A DNA stretch of 64,000 bases from Bacillota bacterium (GCA_023439125.1 JAEXOU010000003.1:1-64000), one strand, 5' to 3'. Positions 25,969-35,827 are shown, counted from the first letter of the stretch. Notes: generated by a model not told the origin, from the letters alone. Made by a program: numbers and translations.

Positions 25969-26391
25969 ATGAAAAAGAAAGTAATTATTATATGCATTAC
26001 CATTATTTTTGCCTTTGCTTTGGTAGTATTACTTCTAACAAAGGAAAGCAGTCATGATAAGATGAAAACACAAGTGATTCAGGACTTCCTAAAGTATAGA
26101 GATTCTTTTGAAATCATCTGTAAGGATATTAATGCTAGTAATTTAGAAGAAATCAATAAAAATAACTATGTGGGGCATAGTAGTAGTGATCAGGATAAGA
26201 AGGCATATGAATGCATATTTGAGAAGTCACACTTTACCTCAATAATTAAAAATAACGATAATATAGTATTTAAGCATACTAAGGGAAAATATGGAGTAGA
26301 ATTAATATATTCAAAAAATCCTGAAGATTATATGAAATATTATCAGGTACTTGATGAGAATTGGTATTATAATATATTTATGTATGAATAA
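25969..26391 (+). CDS. hypothetical exported or membrane-anchored protein
   Basis: A 140-residue protein with one N-terminal hydrophobic helix (about 4-24, VIIICITIIFAFALVVLLL) and a polar, charged remainder, which is probably outside the cell. ATG 25969 is chosen because GTAGAAAGG ends 5 bases upstream; a GTG at 25963 is in frame. No family was recognised. The 279 bases after it hold no gene; an imperfect AAGGACA/TGTCCTT dyad near 26540 may be a terminator. Confidence 0.55.
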   Translation: MKKKVIIICITIIFAFALVVLLLTKESSHDKMKTQVIQDFLKYRDSFEIICKDINASNLEEINKNNYVGHSSSDQDKKAYECIFEKSHFTSIIKNNDNIVFKHTKGKYGVELIYSKNPEDYMKYYQVLDENWYYNIFMYE

Positions 26392-26670
26392 TAAATAATT
26401 ACTGTACAGAAGGCCCCAGAGTAATGTTTATTCTTTGCTATGTTTTGCAAACGTACATAGTTGAAGATTCTGTGCTTGAGTGAGAAGACAAAAATTCAAT
26501 TACTATAAGATTAAGATTCCAGACCATATTATAAGGACATTTTTTTAAAAGAGATTTTAGAGAAGTGTCCTTCTTGCTATATATTTTCAAAGATGCTTTA
26601 GTGTGCTAAAATGAGATATAGAGATTTGAATTGTTTTAGCGCAGAACTATTAGCAAAGGAGTCATAACTT

Positions 26671-27585
26671 ATGAAAACAACTTTGGAAAGAGCAAGTGAG
26701 TTTATGTATCGTAATGCTAGACCTCTTGATTTAGCAAGATTTCAATATCACTTTGAAAATGGCAGCAAGGAAGCAGTTATTAATGTATTATCATATTATC
26801 AAAACAAAGATGGTGGGTGCGGTCATGCTATAGAAGCAGACTGCTGGAATCCAAACTCAACCCCGCTACATACAGGTGGTGCAAGCGATATTTTAAGAGA
26901 AATCGATTTTACTGATTTTAGTCATCCGTTTGTTAAAGGCTTATTGAAATGGTATTTAAGCGGAGAACATTTTGACGGAAAGCATTGGTCAATCGTTGTT
27001 GAAAGCAACAATGCTTATCCTCATGCTCCATGGTGGTATACAGACAGTGCCAGTGCATGTCATACGGATTACAATGGCACTGCACAAATAGCAGGCTTTA
27101 TGGTTCGTTATGCCAAACAAGATAGTGAAGCTTTTAAGCTTGGGCTACGAATCGTAAATGAAGCGATCGATGCCCTATCTTCTAAAAATTTGCAGGATAA
27201 GCATACATGTGCCTGCTACATTCGCATGAAAGAATATATTGAAAAGGCAGGAATGACAAACTTAATTCCATATGAAGATTTAAGACAGAAATTACACGAA
27301 GCAGTTAACAATTTGATTTGTACTGATATTTCAAAATGGGGTTATTATGTATGTAAACCATCTGATTTTATATCTTCAATGGATAGTGAGTATTATTTAG
27401 ATAATAAAGAAATTTCAGATTATCAATGCGAACATATCATCAATACACAACTAGAAGATGGTTCGTGGGACATTAGTTGGAGTTGGGAGGATTATCCTGA
27501 CGAGTGGGCAATTAGTAAGAATTGGTGGAAAGGTCAAGTTATTATAGAGAATTTACTATATTTAAGAGGATTTGGACGTATTTGA
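26671..27585 (+). CDS. prenyltransferase-fold-like hypothetical protein
   Basis: A 304-residue soluble protein rich in Trp and His. The segment NKDGGCGHAIEADCWNPNS and the later LEDGSWDISWSWEDYPDEW follow the DG-W (QW-like) repeats of alpha/alpha-toroid proteins related to terpene cyclases. It lacks an obvious DxDD or zinc catalytic site. This family is widespread in Firmicutes without known function. AGGAGTCATAACTT precedes the ATG. It stands alone and ends near a bidirectional terminator. Confidence 0.65.
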   Translation: MKTTLERASEFMYRNARPLDLARFQYHFENGSKEAVINVLSYYQNKDGGCGHAIEADCWNPNSTPLHTGGASDILREIDFTDFSHPFVKGLLKWYLSGEHFDGKHWSIVVESNNAYPHAPWWYTDSASACHTDYNGTAQIAGFMVRYAKQDSEAFKLGLRIVNEAIDALSSKNLQDKHTCACYIRMKEYIEKAGMTNLIPYEDLRQKLHEAVNNLICTDISKWGYYVCKPSDFISSMDSEYYLDNKEISDYQCEHIINTQLEDGSWDISWSWEDYPDEWAISKNWWKGQVIIENLLYLRGFGRI

Positions 27586-27652
27586 TCGAGAGTGTCAGGG
27601 GTGGATAATCAAACTGTATCTCTGCTATAAAAATAGATTCACGCTTATAAAT

Positions 27653-27704
27653 AAAAGATCCTGTAACAACATCCATTAACAATGGGAATGTGCAGGATCT
27701 TTTA
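27653..27704. terminator. bidirectional terminator between convergent genes
   Basis: AAAAGATCCTG and CAGGATCTTTT are perfect arms around a loop that itself contains CATCCATT/AATGGGAATG. It sits between the plus-strand gene ending at 27585 and the minus-strand operon ending at 27739. Confidence 0.8.
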
Positions 27705-27738
27705 TTTCATTTGAAAGGTAATACATTTAATATATTGA

Positions 27739-28542
27739 TCAAATTTTAATCCAGTTGCATTTTGACAAACTGTACAGTGGAATCAGCGGTAAAAGCAATG
27801 GGGTAGAAGTACGGTAAGCAACATAAGCAGAATCAGAGTTGTAATGCTTATTCTGACGTCCTTCGAGACGTTTTGCCCCACTTAACATGACGTAAATAAT
27901 ACTTAGATATCCAAGCACTGGAATGATCCACTGCATAGCAGTATTATAAGCTGTGAAGCCAGATACAAAGACACCAGTCCAGAATAACAGCTCACCAAAG
28001 TAGTTTGGACAGCGAACGATTTTATATAATCCAGAATCACAGAAACGATTTGGTGCTTTTTGCTTTGCTTTGGACTTTTGAGCATCTGCGATTGTTTCAA
28101 TCATAATTGCAAGTATCATAATAACGATGCCTATATAAGTTGAGAGATCTGCTGACTTGTAGTTGACCAAGCGGTAAAAGATAGGACTAACTTCAGCAAC
28201 ATACAACACAGTAACGCTAATCCAGATGACAATCGAGACGAAGAGTGGAATCTTTTTATCAACACCTGTTTCTTTGTAAACAGTTTGACGATAAGCAGTA
28301 CTCTTAAGTTCACGCATAAGTAAAAATCCACCCAAGCGAATGCCGTAAACGACTAGTAGTAGACATTGAAGAATAACGGCGATTGGAATGGTCTTTTGAT
28401 ATAAGAAAATTAATGTAATACCAGCACCAGCAATTGCAAATCCGTAACCAACGGATAAGAACCATACGAACTTATAAAACCCAATGGCACATAGCACGGC
28501 ACATACTATGAATAAAATTAGTATATTAGATGGGAAAACCAT
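27739..28542 (-). CDS. DUF1295 / isoprenylcysteine methyltransferase-like membrane protein
   Basis: A 267-residue protein with about six TM helices. The C-terminal CPNYFGELLFWTGVFVSGF lies in the usual position for the DUF1295/steroid 5-alpha-reductase and ICMT superfamily, where a conserved N-Y-x-GE binds the cofactor. A reductase or methyltransferase acting on lipid substrates is expected. It is the last gene of the TetR-led minus-strand operon, 15 bases after the preceding gene. Confidence 0.8.
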   Translation of the reverse strand: MVFPSNILILFIVCAVLCAIGFYKFVWFLSVGYGFAIAGAGITLIFLYQKTIPIAVILQCLLLVVYGIRLGGFLLMRELKSTAYRQTVYKETGVDKKIPLFVSIVIWISVTVLYVAEVSPIFYRLVNYKSADLSTYIGIVIMILAIMIETIADAQKSKAKQKAPNRFCDSGLYKIVRCPNYFGELLFWTGVFVSGFTAYNTAMQWIIPVLGYLSIIYVMLSGAKRLEGRQNKHYNSDSAYVAYRTSTPLLLPLIPLYSLSKCNWIKI

Positions 28543-28557
28543 ATTTTATCCTTCCTT

Positions 28558-29406
28558 TCATTCGTGATAACAAGACTTTATGTATTCTTTAAAACTTAGC
28601 TTTCCATACTTTGTGGAGGCAACCATTTCATTGGATAAGGTCCATTTGGAGAAACGAATGATAGCTTCTTTCCCATTCTTCTTTCTTTTTGCCATCCACG
28701 CAAGGAGTGAGAATAACCAGACTGGGGCACGTTTGATTACAGCAGGTTTACCAGCGGCATCAAAGAACATCGTTGCAATTTCTTCATAGGAATAGGTCTC
28801 GATGCCACCGATGTCATAGCATTTCCTAGCATCAAGCATATGTGATACGATAAAGTCTGCAAGATCGGAGGTATCTATAACATTGGCGTGTACTGGCTTC
28901 TTACCAAGCAACGTCACTTTACCTGCTTCAATCATCGGCATAAATACTTTGGCAATATCGTAAAAATATCCAGTTGGACGATAGATCACATAATCTATCT
29001 TGCTTTCTTTTAATTTCTGTTCCATTAAGTATTTGGCATGCAACATCGGAACGGATGCATCGCCATCGGCTTTTAGTACGGAAACATAAGCAAAGTGTTT
29101 CACCTTGGCACGTAAAGCTTCTTCTAAGAGATTTAGATTTCCTTGATAATCAACATCATAGTTAGTCACCTTAGTAGAAGAGGAGGTAAGTCCTACCGTT
29201 GTAATCACAACGTCAGCACCCTCGCATAATCCGTTAAGTTCCTGTTTGTTTGTAATGTCAATTTTTTTAGAAGTAAATCCAGTTGTTAGATCAGGTAATT
29301 CGTGAATGACTAAATCAACTGCAATGACTTCGTGTTTACTATGTACGAGCTTACGTAAAATATCACTTCCAAGTTTTCCGAAGGCTCCTGCTAATACAAC
29401 TTTCAT
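28558..29406 (-). CDS. NAD(P)-binding atypical SDR (NmrA/YwnB-like)
   Basis: A 282-residue Rossmann protein with N-terminal VVLAGAFGKLGSDI (GxxGxxG variant), followed by acidic VDL at the second strand. ADVVITTVGL and YVIYRPTGYF are typical of extended or atypical SDR enzymes. It lies between the flavin reductase-like and DUF1295 genes of the same operon, suggesting a joint redox pathway. AGGAGAGGATTCAC lies upstream of the ATG. Confidence 0.85.
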   Translation of the reverse strand: MKVVLAGAFGKLGSDILRKLVHSKHEVIAVDLVIHELPDLTTGFTSKKIDITNKQELNGLCEGADVVITTVGLTSSSTKVTNYDVDYQGNLNLLEEALRAKVKHFAYVSVLKADGDASVPMLHAKYLMEQKLKESKIDYVIYRPTGYFYDIAKVFMPMIEAGKVTLLGKKPVHANVIDTSDLADFIVSHMLDARKCYDIGGIETYSYEEIATMFFDAAGKPAVIKRAPVWLFSLLAWMAKRKKNGKEAIIRFSKWTLSNEMVASTKYGKLSFKEYIKSCYHE

Positions 29407-29420
29407 GTGAATCCTCTCCT

Positions 29421-30350
29421 TTACTCATGCTTCTTTTCTTTGGAGCGTTTATCGTTAATTATCTGCATATGTTCTTCGGTAATTAAAGTTACATCATTCT
29501 CACGTGCCCAGGCAATGCAACCTTTTAGGGCAGTAGTTAAGAAGATTCTTGGGATTTTTACCATCATCTTGCAAGCACCTTCTGTAAATTTTATTTTATC
29601 ATCCATACGATTCGCTGCATATTTGACAGAGTCTAAGTTACCCTCACGGATTGGTAGCAGTTCAGGAATCGGTTTTTTAAATGAAGTGTACCAAAAGTTT
29701 TTACTGTCACGGTAACCGTAATCTACCGGAACCCGAGGAAAGCCTTTTGCACGTACACCATTGATGATCGAATCATAATATTTTGGTTTCATAAGAATCT
29801 TATCGACGCGAAGTATGAAATGAGCTCCGAACTTCGAAGTAATTCCGTTAAAATCATGATATGGTGGCTCATATCCATTCAATTCACCTGGAAGATCCTT
29901 ATCAGCACCATCAAGATGTCGCATCCAAGTACATTCAAATACTTGATAAGATTCTGCTACGACTTGCGGAAATAGCTCTTCTGGATGTTCGGCGGCCATC
30001 AATCCATCTTCTAAGGTAAAGATACAGTCCTTCATCTTTTCTTTCGGAGTATCACCTGGAAACCCCATACGGACTGCTTCTTTAAAATACTTTTTCTTAT
30101 CTGGAATGAAATTTAACGCACATTTACCATTCTGTAAAAGATGCTGAGCGGTATTGGAAGAATTACGTGCACATAAAAGCATAGCATAATAATCCTTACC
30201 TGCTATGTAATATGGCTGGATCAAAGAATAAGCGCCAAGAGAAGTCGAACCGTCCTCAGTTAAGGTACTAATCATGACGGTTGGCATTGGGAAAAAAGCG
30301 GATGTTTGATAAAAGTTGTCAACAATTCTAAGATTCTTAAAACTACTCAT
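29421..30350 (-). CDS. flavin reductase-like domain protein
   Basis: A 309-residue protein. The opening NFYQTSAFFPMPTVMISTL and later YYAMLLCARNSSNTAQHLL follow the FMN-binding split-barrel pattern of flavin reductase-like proteins. It probably binds FMN and reduces it or a small substrate with NAD(P)H. It is the second gene of the operon, 15 bases after the TetR gene, with AGGAGG before the start. Confidence 0.82.
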   Translation of the reverse strand: MSSFKNLRIVDNFYQTSAFFPMPTVMISTLTEDGSTSLGAYSLIQPYYIAGKDYYAMLLCARNSSNTAQHLLQNGKCALNFIPDKKKYFKEAVRMGFPGDTPKEKMKDCIFTLEDGLMAAEHPEELFPQVVAESYQVFECTWMRHLDGADKDLPGELNGYEPPYHDFNGITSKFGAHFILRVDKILMKPKYYDSIINGVRAKGFPRVPVDYGYRDSKNFWYTSFKKPIPELLPIREGNLDSVKYAANRMDDKIKFTEGACKMMVKIPRIFLTTALKGCIAWARENDVTLITEEHMQIINDKRSKEKKHE

Positions 30351-30365
30351 AATACAACCTCCTTT

Positions 30366-30902
30366 TTATTTACTTGGATAAAGACGATGACAAATTTCTT
30401 TTAGTTGTTCAAAACAAAAGGAATCGTCGTTGGATAACATAAGAAGCATCTCTGCAGTAAATTCAGCTAAATAGTCATCAGGTTTAATCTGTAACCGAAG
30501 AAGCAATGAGGTAACAATAGAAGATATCTGAGTACTTAGCATTTTATGCCTTTCTTTCACAACCAAACTTCCATTTGCCTGTGTTGCATACTGGTCCCAG
30601 CAGCAGCGATAGTTCTCTCGAAACTTCTTTAGCACATCATAGATTGCAATAAGAGCAGAATAGATATCAGATGCTTGTTCCGACTCTTCTTTCATGACTG
30701 TCAAACAGTGATTCCAATCACATAGTATAATCTCAGCAACTAACATATCTTTGGAAGGAAAGTAGTTATACATCGTGCCGACTGCGATATTACATTTTTT
30801 TGCTATCTTTCGAATGGTTAACGTAGTATATCCATGTAAAAATAGTTCCTCTTTGGCAGCTGATAAAATCATTATTTTTAAGTCAGAGATAATCTTTGGC
30901 AT
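30366..30902 (-). CDS. TetR-family transcriptional regulator
   Basis: A 178-residue protein. ATG 30902 is chosen because AGGG lies 8 bases upstream; an in-frame GTG at 30911 would overlap that site. The N-terminal HTH is TLTIRKIAKKCNIAVGTMYNYFPSKDML, quoted in part: TIRKIAKKCNIAVGTMYNYF. The rest is a helical ligand domain. It heads a four-gene minus-strand operon (flavin reductase-like, SDR, DUF1295) and probably represses it through the palindrome at 30929-30942. Confidence 0.9.
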   Translation of the reverse strand: MPKIISDLKIMILSAAKEELFLHGYTTLTIRKIAKKCNIAVGTMYNYFPSKDMLVAEIILCDWNHCLTVMKEESEQASDIYSALIAIYDVLKKFRENYRCCWDQYATQANGSLVVKERHKMLSTQISSIVTSLLLRLQIKPDDYLAEFTAEMLLMLSNDDSFCFEQLKEICHRLYPSK

Positions 30903-30928
30903 ACGAATCACCCTATGTAAAGTTTTAT

Positions 30929-30970
30929 ATGAACATGTTCATTATAAAACCAATTTATGTTAACGTCAAG
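30929..30970 (-). promoter_or_regulatory. TetR operon promoter and operator
   Basis: On the minus strand TTGACG (30965-30970) and TATAAT (30941-30946) are 18 bases apart. The perfect 14-bp palindrome ATGAACATGTTCAT (30929-30942) begins at the end of the -10 and covers the transcription start. This is a strong TetR autorepression layout. Confidence 0.8.
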
Positions 30971-31025
30971 AATTAAGACTAGAAATAATGTATTCCGTTA
31001 GGGGCGTAATAAGAGAGATTTTGTA

Positions 31026-31053
31026 ACATTAAGTAGAATCCTGTCATAAGCTA
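31026..31053 (+). promoter_or_regulatory. possible sigma-K-type promoter of the MnxG-like operon
   Basis: AC (31026-31027), 17 bases, then CATAAGCTA (31045-31053) fits the SigK pattern AC-N16/17-CATAnnnTA used in the mother cell during sporulation. The resulting leader would be only about 17 bases long. The match is short, so this is tentative. Confidence 0.35.
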
Positions 31054-31076
31054 TATTAAGAAAGGAGGTTCAGTGT

Positions 31077-31556
31077 ATGGATAACCAGATGTGTAATGGG
31101 GTATTTGCACCAGTCTGCTCTCCAGAAGTATGTGATGTACCCAAAATACCATACTATCAAGATCTTATGATTGGATGGGGATTTGTTAATCGCTCATGTG
31201 ATGATGATTCTAGTGGCGAGGTAAGATTTCAAATTAAAATCTATCGAAAATTGCTGGATGTGTTCGGTAGACTTAGAGTGGAAGATCAATATGGGAATGT
31301 GCTTCTTGTTTCTGAACAACTAGAAGCCTATCACGCAGCAACGGAAGAGAAAATGGTTGCGATTTTTCATTATGATGATCCTAATACAGAAAGTTCAAGA
31401 GAATTAACGGTATATGCAAGCACACCAACTAAGAAAAAGGAAGCTAAGTTCTATATCTATTCAGCTCCATTAATGGATGAAACGATATGCATTGGGGGTA
31501 CTGTGAAGGATGGAGATATCATAATTAAGCAAAGTGAAGTGGAACTAGAACATTAA
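31077..31556 (+). CDS. hypothetical protein, first gene of MnxG-like operon
   Basis: A 159-residue soluble protein with an N-terminal Cys-rich segment (MCNGVFAPVCSPEVCD) and a beta-rich body. It has no signal peptide and no family was recognised. AAAGGAGG lies 9 bases before the ATG. The next gene starts 16 bases after its stop, so it belongs to the operon that ends in the multicopper oxidase. By position it could be a coat-associated or accessory subunit. Confidence 0.65.
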   Translation: MDNQMCNGVFAPVCSPEVCDVPKIPYYQDLMIGWGFVNRSCDDDSSGEVRFQIKIYRKLLDVFGRLRVEDQYGNVLLVSEQLEAYHAATEEKMVAIFHYDDPNTESSRELTVYASTPTKKKEAKFYIYSAPLMDETICIGGTVKDGDIIIKQSEVELEH

Positions 31557-31572
31557 AGGCGGGAGGAGCAAT

Positions 31573-31911
31573 ATGGAACAAGAATATGAATCAGTTATGG
31601 ATGAAAAAAATAAAATAGAGATGGATCAAGAGGAAAGAATAATCACCACTGACCTTTTGGATTATTACCGAAACAAAGAGTTACTGTTTTCACTAAAGCC
31701 AGCGCAGCTATCCATTCTAAATCAGACCTTTCGACCTTTGATGGTTGCAATCTTAGATGATGTGACTCCTGATTATGTCTATTTGAAACATGTAAATATT
31801 AAAATGCAGAATGCTCAGGAATTTGTGTTTCCAACTCCATTGATCATTCCAATCAAGCAAATTGCTTGGTTTATGGAGTTTGATTACGATACTCGTATTT
31901 CAATCTATTAA
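31573..31911 (+). CDS. small MnxE/MnxF-like subunit candidate
   Basis: A 112-residue protein with a charged N-terminal helix and a compact beta domain (about 45-110; FRPLMVAILDDVTPDYVYL, IPIKQIAWFMEFD). The 75-residue product of the next gene aligns with this domain (FFLVGILVSSDKDYINV, HIRKDAISAFFIEND), so the two are paralogous small proteins. In Bacillus the oxidase MnxG is encoded after two small related subunits, MnxE and MnxF. The same size and order are seen here, but the assignment rests on context, not on a sequence match I can verify. Confidence 0.6.
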   Translation: MEQEYESVMDEKNKIEMDQEERIITTDLLDYYRNKELLFSLKPAQLSILNQTFRPLMVAILDDVTPDYVYLKHVNIKMQNAQEFVFPTPLIIPIKQIAWFMEFDYDTRISIY

Positions 31912-31922
31912 GGGGGAGAGCT

Positions 31923-32150
31923 ATGGAAGATAGGACGTTTCAAACTAAAAGTAAGATTCTTGTTATGACAGAGGCTTATCCATTTTTTTTAGTAGGCATC
32001 CTTGTGTCATCAGACAAAGACTATATCAATGTGAGGGCTGAATTTGGCATTCCGTTACCACTTAAGGATCGTGTTTTTCACATTAGAAAAGATGCGATTT
32101 CTGCATTTTTTATAGAGAATGATGAGTGCAAAATACCTACCGTTTGGTAG
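31923..32150 (+). CDS. second small MnxE/MnxF-like subunit candidate
   Basis: A 75-residue protein, mostly beta strands, related to the C-terminal domain of the preceding gene product. GGGGGAGAGCT lies directly before its ATG. It starts 11 bases after the stop of the preceding gene and ends 17 bases before the oxidase start. It probably assembles with the preceding protein and the oxidase, as MnxE and MnxF do with MnxG; this is inferred. Confidence 0.6.
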   Translation: MEDRTFQTKSKILVMTEAYPFFLVGILVSSDKDYINVRAEFGIPLPLKDRVFHIRKDAISAFFIENDECKIPTVW

Positions 32151-32167
32151 AGAATGGAGGTAGTTGT

Positions 32168-35100
32168 ATGATTAGACATTTTGATGTTACTGCAATTAAG
32201 CTTAACATCGTGTATAACAAATACGGTGATTATGATCCCAATGGCTTAATGTATGTATTAAATGAGTTTAAAAGTATCGTTGAGTGGCAGGTAAAGAATT
32301 GTCCCGGAACTTATGTTGATTTGGTACAGCCGCTTGTTCTAAGGGTTAACCAGTATGATACAATAGAAATATGTCTTACCAATGAATTGTGTTTTCCAGC
32401 ATCCATCAATTTGAAGGGGTTACCAGGATTGATTCAGACTTCAGATGGAGCTTTTGTTGGATGTAATGAAAATACAACCGTACCACCTGGCAAAACACAT
32501 GTGTTTCAATGGGAAGCAACAACAATGGGAGGTTACTTTTTCTCTGATTTGGGAAATCCTTTAAGTTCCGATATCGGAAGTAATATTCATGGCTTATTTG
32601 GAGCTATCATCGTGGAGGCACCAGGGAGTACGTGGACTGATCCTCAAACAGGAAAAGAGTTGCATAGTGGTGTTTTTGCTGATATCCATCATCCGTTTTT
32701 GCCTGATTTTAGAGAGTATGTAACTCTATTTCATGACGAGACACCAGTCATCAATCGATGTGGTGAGCCAGCATGGGATCCAATGATGAATATGGTAGGG
32801 ATGACACATTCAATCAATTATCGTTCGGAGCCAATGAGAAACAGGCTTAATCTCATCGAGGAAGGAATTGTTGATCAATGCAGTACGGGAGAAGAAGTTC
32901 ACCATGATTCTTGGGTATTTGGCGATCCGCCACCTACGATACTTCCAAGAGCTTATGTCGGCGATCCAATTCGTTGGTATGCAATCAGTGCAGGAATGCA
33001 GGAAACACATATTTTTCACCTTCATTTACAACAGTGGAATAGCATTCGACAAGATCCAGGTACTGATTATCTAGATTCCATCGCGATTGGTCCAGGAGAG
33101 GTATATGATTTTGATGTCGCCTATGGAGCAGGGAGCTTTCAAAAAGCTTATGGTGATACGATTTATCATTGTCATCTTTATCCTCATTTTGATGAGGGTA
33201 TGTGGGGAATTCATCGCATTCATAACGTATTAGAAGATGGAACGAGATATTATCCGGATCATACGGTGATTACACCATTAATCCCACTACCTGATCTACC
33301 ATTACCACCAAGACCGACGAAAGAAAGACCAGGATTTCCATTATTCATCCCAGGAGTTGTTGGAGAACGTGCACCAGTTCCACCGATTGGGTGGTGTCGA
33401 GAATTGCCTATCACAGACTTAGAACGGAACGCTCTGGTAAAAAATTGTCAGCCTGGTGCTCTGTTTGTGAATCCTGTGCAAAAAGGAGCTAAGATTCGTA
33501 GATACGATATCGTAGCGATACAACTTTCAATCCAATACAATGAAGCAAATTGGCATGATCCAGAGGGAAGGATCTATGTCCTAAAAGAAGACGAAGAAGC
33601 AGTTCGATGTGGTATAAAAAAACCGGAGCCACTTTTTATCCATGCACTTCCTTATGAGAATATCGAGATACATTTTACTAATAAATTACCAAATGAAATA
33701 GGACCAAATGCCTTTCAAACACTAACTGAAACATTGTTTTCATCCACTCATGTTCACTTAGTAAAGTTTGATGTTTTGTCTAGTGATGGAGCAAATACAG
33801 GATGGAATTACTTTACTGGTGCAGCTTATGGTCAGACTGTAGTATATCGTTGGTATTCGGATATGGAATTAAGGGCATGTTTCTTCCATGATCATTTATA
33901 TGCACTTAGTAATCAGCTACATGGATTATTTGCAGGATTGGTCGTAGAACCAGAAGGGTCTAAATTCCTAGATAGTCATACGGGTAAAAGAACAGTTGCT
34001 GGTACACAATTATCGATAGAGAATCCATTTATTCCTAATTTTAGAGAGTTTAACTTGGCAGTAGCAGACTGGATTCCAGCCTATGATGGTTGCAAACGAC
34101 CTCTGAACCCACCAGAAAGGCCAGGGATGATGGAGGATTTTGGTGTTATGGCATTTAATTATGCTTCTGCTCCATTTCAAATTCGAGAAGGTGATCCAGC
34201 GGATGTATTTAGTTCTTATGTTCATGGGGATCCATGGACTCCTGTTTTTGAGGGATACGTTGGAGACCCAGTTCGAATACGATTATTAGATGGATCGCAT
34301 GAAGAATCTCATGCAATTAATTTTAACCGATATCAATGGCGCAAGGAATACAAGAATGTGAATTCTAAACGAGTTCAAGAACAGCATATTGGGATATCAG
34401 AGGCTTTTACCTTCCAATTTGAATTAGAAGGTGTTAAAAATAATAAATCACAAAAAGACTTTGATGTACTATATTACGCTGGTGGAATGGATGATTTATG
34501 GTTAGGTGTATGGGGAATTCTAAGAGTTCATGGTAAACGAAAGAGATGTTTACACAAATTGGGAGATCGTAAAAGGTTGAGAGAGTGCAAATGTAGGAAG
34601 AGGAAGGAGAAAGGAATACAAATCGACTCGGATGAAGTTACTAAGAGTGTATTTTCAGAAGGATTAAAGATACAAAAATATCATATAGCAGCAGTTCATA
34701 CTGACATTATATATAATAAGTTCCTAGATCATGACCCGTATGGTATCACTTATGTGCTATATGAGGATGCTAACAAAGTAATCCGTGGGGAAATCAATCC
34801 AAAACCTCTGATTCTTACCGTGAATGCGGGAGAAGCCTTGGAGATAACGTTGACGAATCTATTGCCATTACAATTGGAGATTCCACAATTTCCAGAAGTT
34901 CCGGTTCAACGTCCATGGCCATATAGTAATAGAATTGGTTTGCATAGTAGTGGAGCTATCTATGATGTTAGAACCTCGGATGGAGTAACGGTTGGATACA
35001 ATCCTGATCAAACGGTAAGTCCAGGTGAGACTATAGTATATCAATGGTACTATCCAGAGGATGCAAAGCAAGCACTATTAATTGATTTGGTGGACACGAT

Positions 35101-35815
35101 GAATCACCGAAAACATGGAGCCTTTGGAGCTATCAATTGCATCGCACCAGGATCCATCTCAAAAGACAACTTTACAGGTAAGCCTTCTAGTTATGGTGAG
35201 CAGCTTATCATTCAAAATGATTATCTGCCATCGTATCGGCAATTCACACTCATTCCGCACAATGGAATTTACCTGGAAGATAAGGAAGGAAGATTACTTC
35301 CTCAGATGTATTTTGAACCAACAGTAGTGCCGACATCAGAAATGTTTGATACAGAAGATCAAGGTATGAAGGGGTATAACCTACGCTCCGAACCATTTTA
35401 CAATCGCTTGTTAGTAAATGATGTTGTAAGTGAAGTATTTGCATCACTTCCAGAGTTTTTAGGAGACCCATCGACACCTATTTTCTATGCAAGAAGTGGT
35501 GATCCAAAGGTAATGAATGTTATTATGCCAGGAGATCGATCACGTGCTACGTCCTTTGCGATTCACAATAATTTGGCATATGAGGATTCCAATTATCTAT
35601 CATCTCGAATCAAAGGAACAACGACAGCGATATCTGCTGGAAATACGTTTGAACGAAAGTTACTAGACTACTCAGAGTATGTTGAGGAACAACCTGGGGA
35701 TTATATGTATCAATCAGCGAATATTACTTGGGATATTGAGCAGGGAATGTGGGGAATGATACGAATTGTAAGCGATGATTGTAATAAGGTTAGTAAGATT
35801 TCAGAAGTCATTTAG
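32168..35815 (+). CDS. MnxG-like multicopper oxidase (six cupredoxin domains)
   Basis: A 1215-residue protein. ATG 32168 is preferred over 32126 because GGAGG lies 7 bases upstream. Three repeats of about 400 residues each begin with a similar strand (FDVTAIKLNIVYN, YDIVAIQLSIQYN, YHIAAVHTDIIYN), giving six cupredoxin folds. Copper ligands are complete: HIFHLH (281-286), HCHLYPH with Met345 (334-345), HVH (528-530) and HDH (574-576). The HxxHxH/HCH pair comes before the HxH pair, the reverse of laccases. The third repeat has lost its ligands. No signal peptide is present. Length and neighbours match Bacillus MnxG, a spore-surface Mn(II) oxidase, so oxidation of metal at the spore coat is inferred. 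Confidence 0.8.
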   Translation: MIRHFDVTAIKLNIVYNKYGDYDPNGLMYVLNEFKSIVEWQVKNCPGTYVDLVQPLVLRVNQYDTIEICLTNELCFPASINLKGLPGLIQTSDGAFVGCNENTTVPPGKTHVFQWEATTMGGYFFSDLGNPLSSDIGSNIHGLFGAIIVEAPGSTWTDPQTGKELHSGVFADIHHPFLPDFREYVTLFHDETPVINRCGEPAWDPMMNMVGMTHSINYRSEPMRNRLNLIEEGIVDQCSTGEEVHHDSWVFGDPPPTILPRAYVGDPIRWYAISAGMQETHIFHLHLQQWNSIRQDPGTDYLDSIAIGPGEVYDFDVAYGAGSFQKAYGDTIYHCHLYPHFDEGMWGIHRIHNVLEDGTRYYPDHTVITPLIPLPDLPLPPRPTKERPGFPLFIPGVVGERAPVPPIGWCRELPITDLERNALVKNCQPGALFVNPVQKGAKIRRYDIVAIQLSIQYNEANWHDPEGRIYVLKEDEEAVRCGIKKPEPLFIHALPYENIEIHFTNKLPNEIGPNAFQTLTETLFSSTHVHLVKFDVLSSDGANTGWNYFTGAAYGQTVVYRWYSDMELRACFFHDHLYALSNQLHGLFAGLVVEPEGSKFLDSHTGKRTVAGTQLSIENPFIPNFREFNLAVADWIPAYDGCKRPLNPPERPGMMEDFGVMAFNYASAPFQIREGDPADVFSSYVHGDPWTPVFEGYVGDPVRIRLLDGSHEESHAINFNRYQWRKEYKNVNSKRVQEQHIGISEAFTFQFELEGVKNNKSQKDFDVLYYAGGMDDLWLGVWGILRVHGKRKRCLHKLGDRKRLRECKCRKRKEKGIQIDSDEVTKSVFSEGLKIQKYHIAAVHTDIIYNKFLDHDPYGITYVLYEDANKVIRGEINPKPLILTVNAGEALEITLTNLLPLQLEIPQFPEVPVQRPWPYSNRIGLHSSGAIYDVRTSDGVTVGYNPDQTVSPGETIVYQWYYPEDAKQALLIDLVDTMNHRKHGAFGAINCIAPGSISKDNFTGKPSSYGEQLIIQNDYLPSYRQFTLIPHNGIYLEDKEGRLLPQMYFEPTVVPTSEMFDTEDQGMKGYNLRSEPFYNRLLVNDVVSEVFASLPEFLGDPSTPIFYARSGDPKVMNVIMPGDRSRATSFAIHNNLAYEDSNYLSSRIKGTTTAISAGNTFERKLLDYSEYVEEQPGDYMYQSANITWDIEQGMWGMIRIVSDDCNKVSKISEVI

Positions 35816-35827
35816 TTAAGAAAAAAG

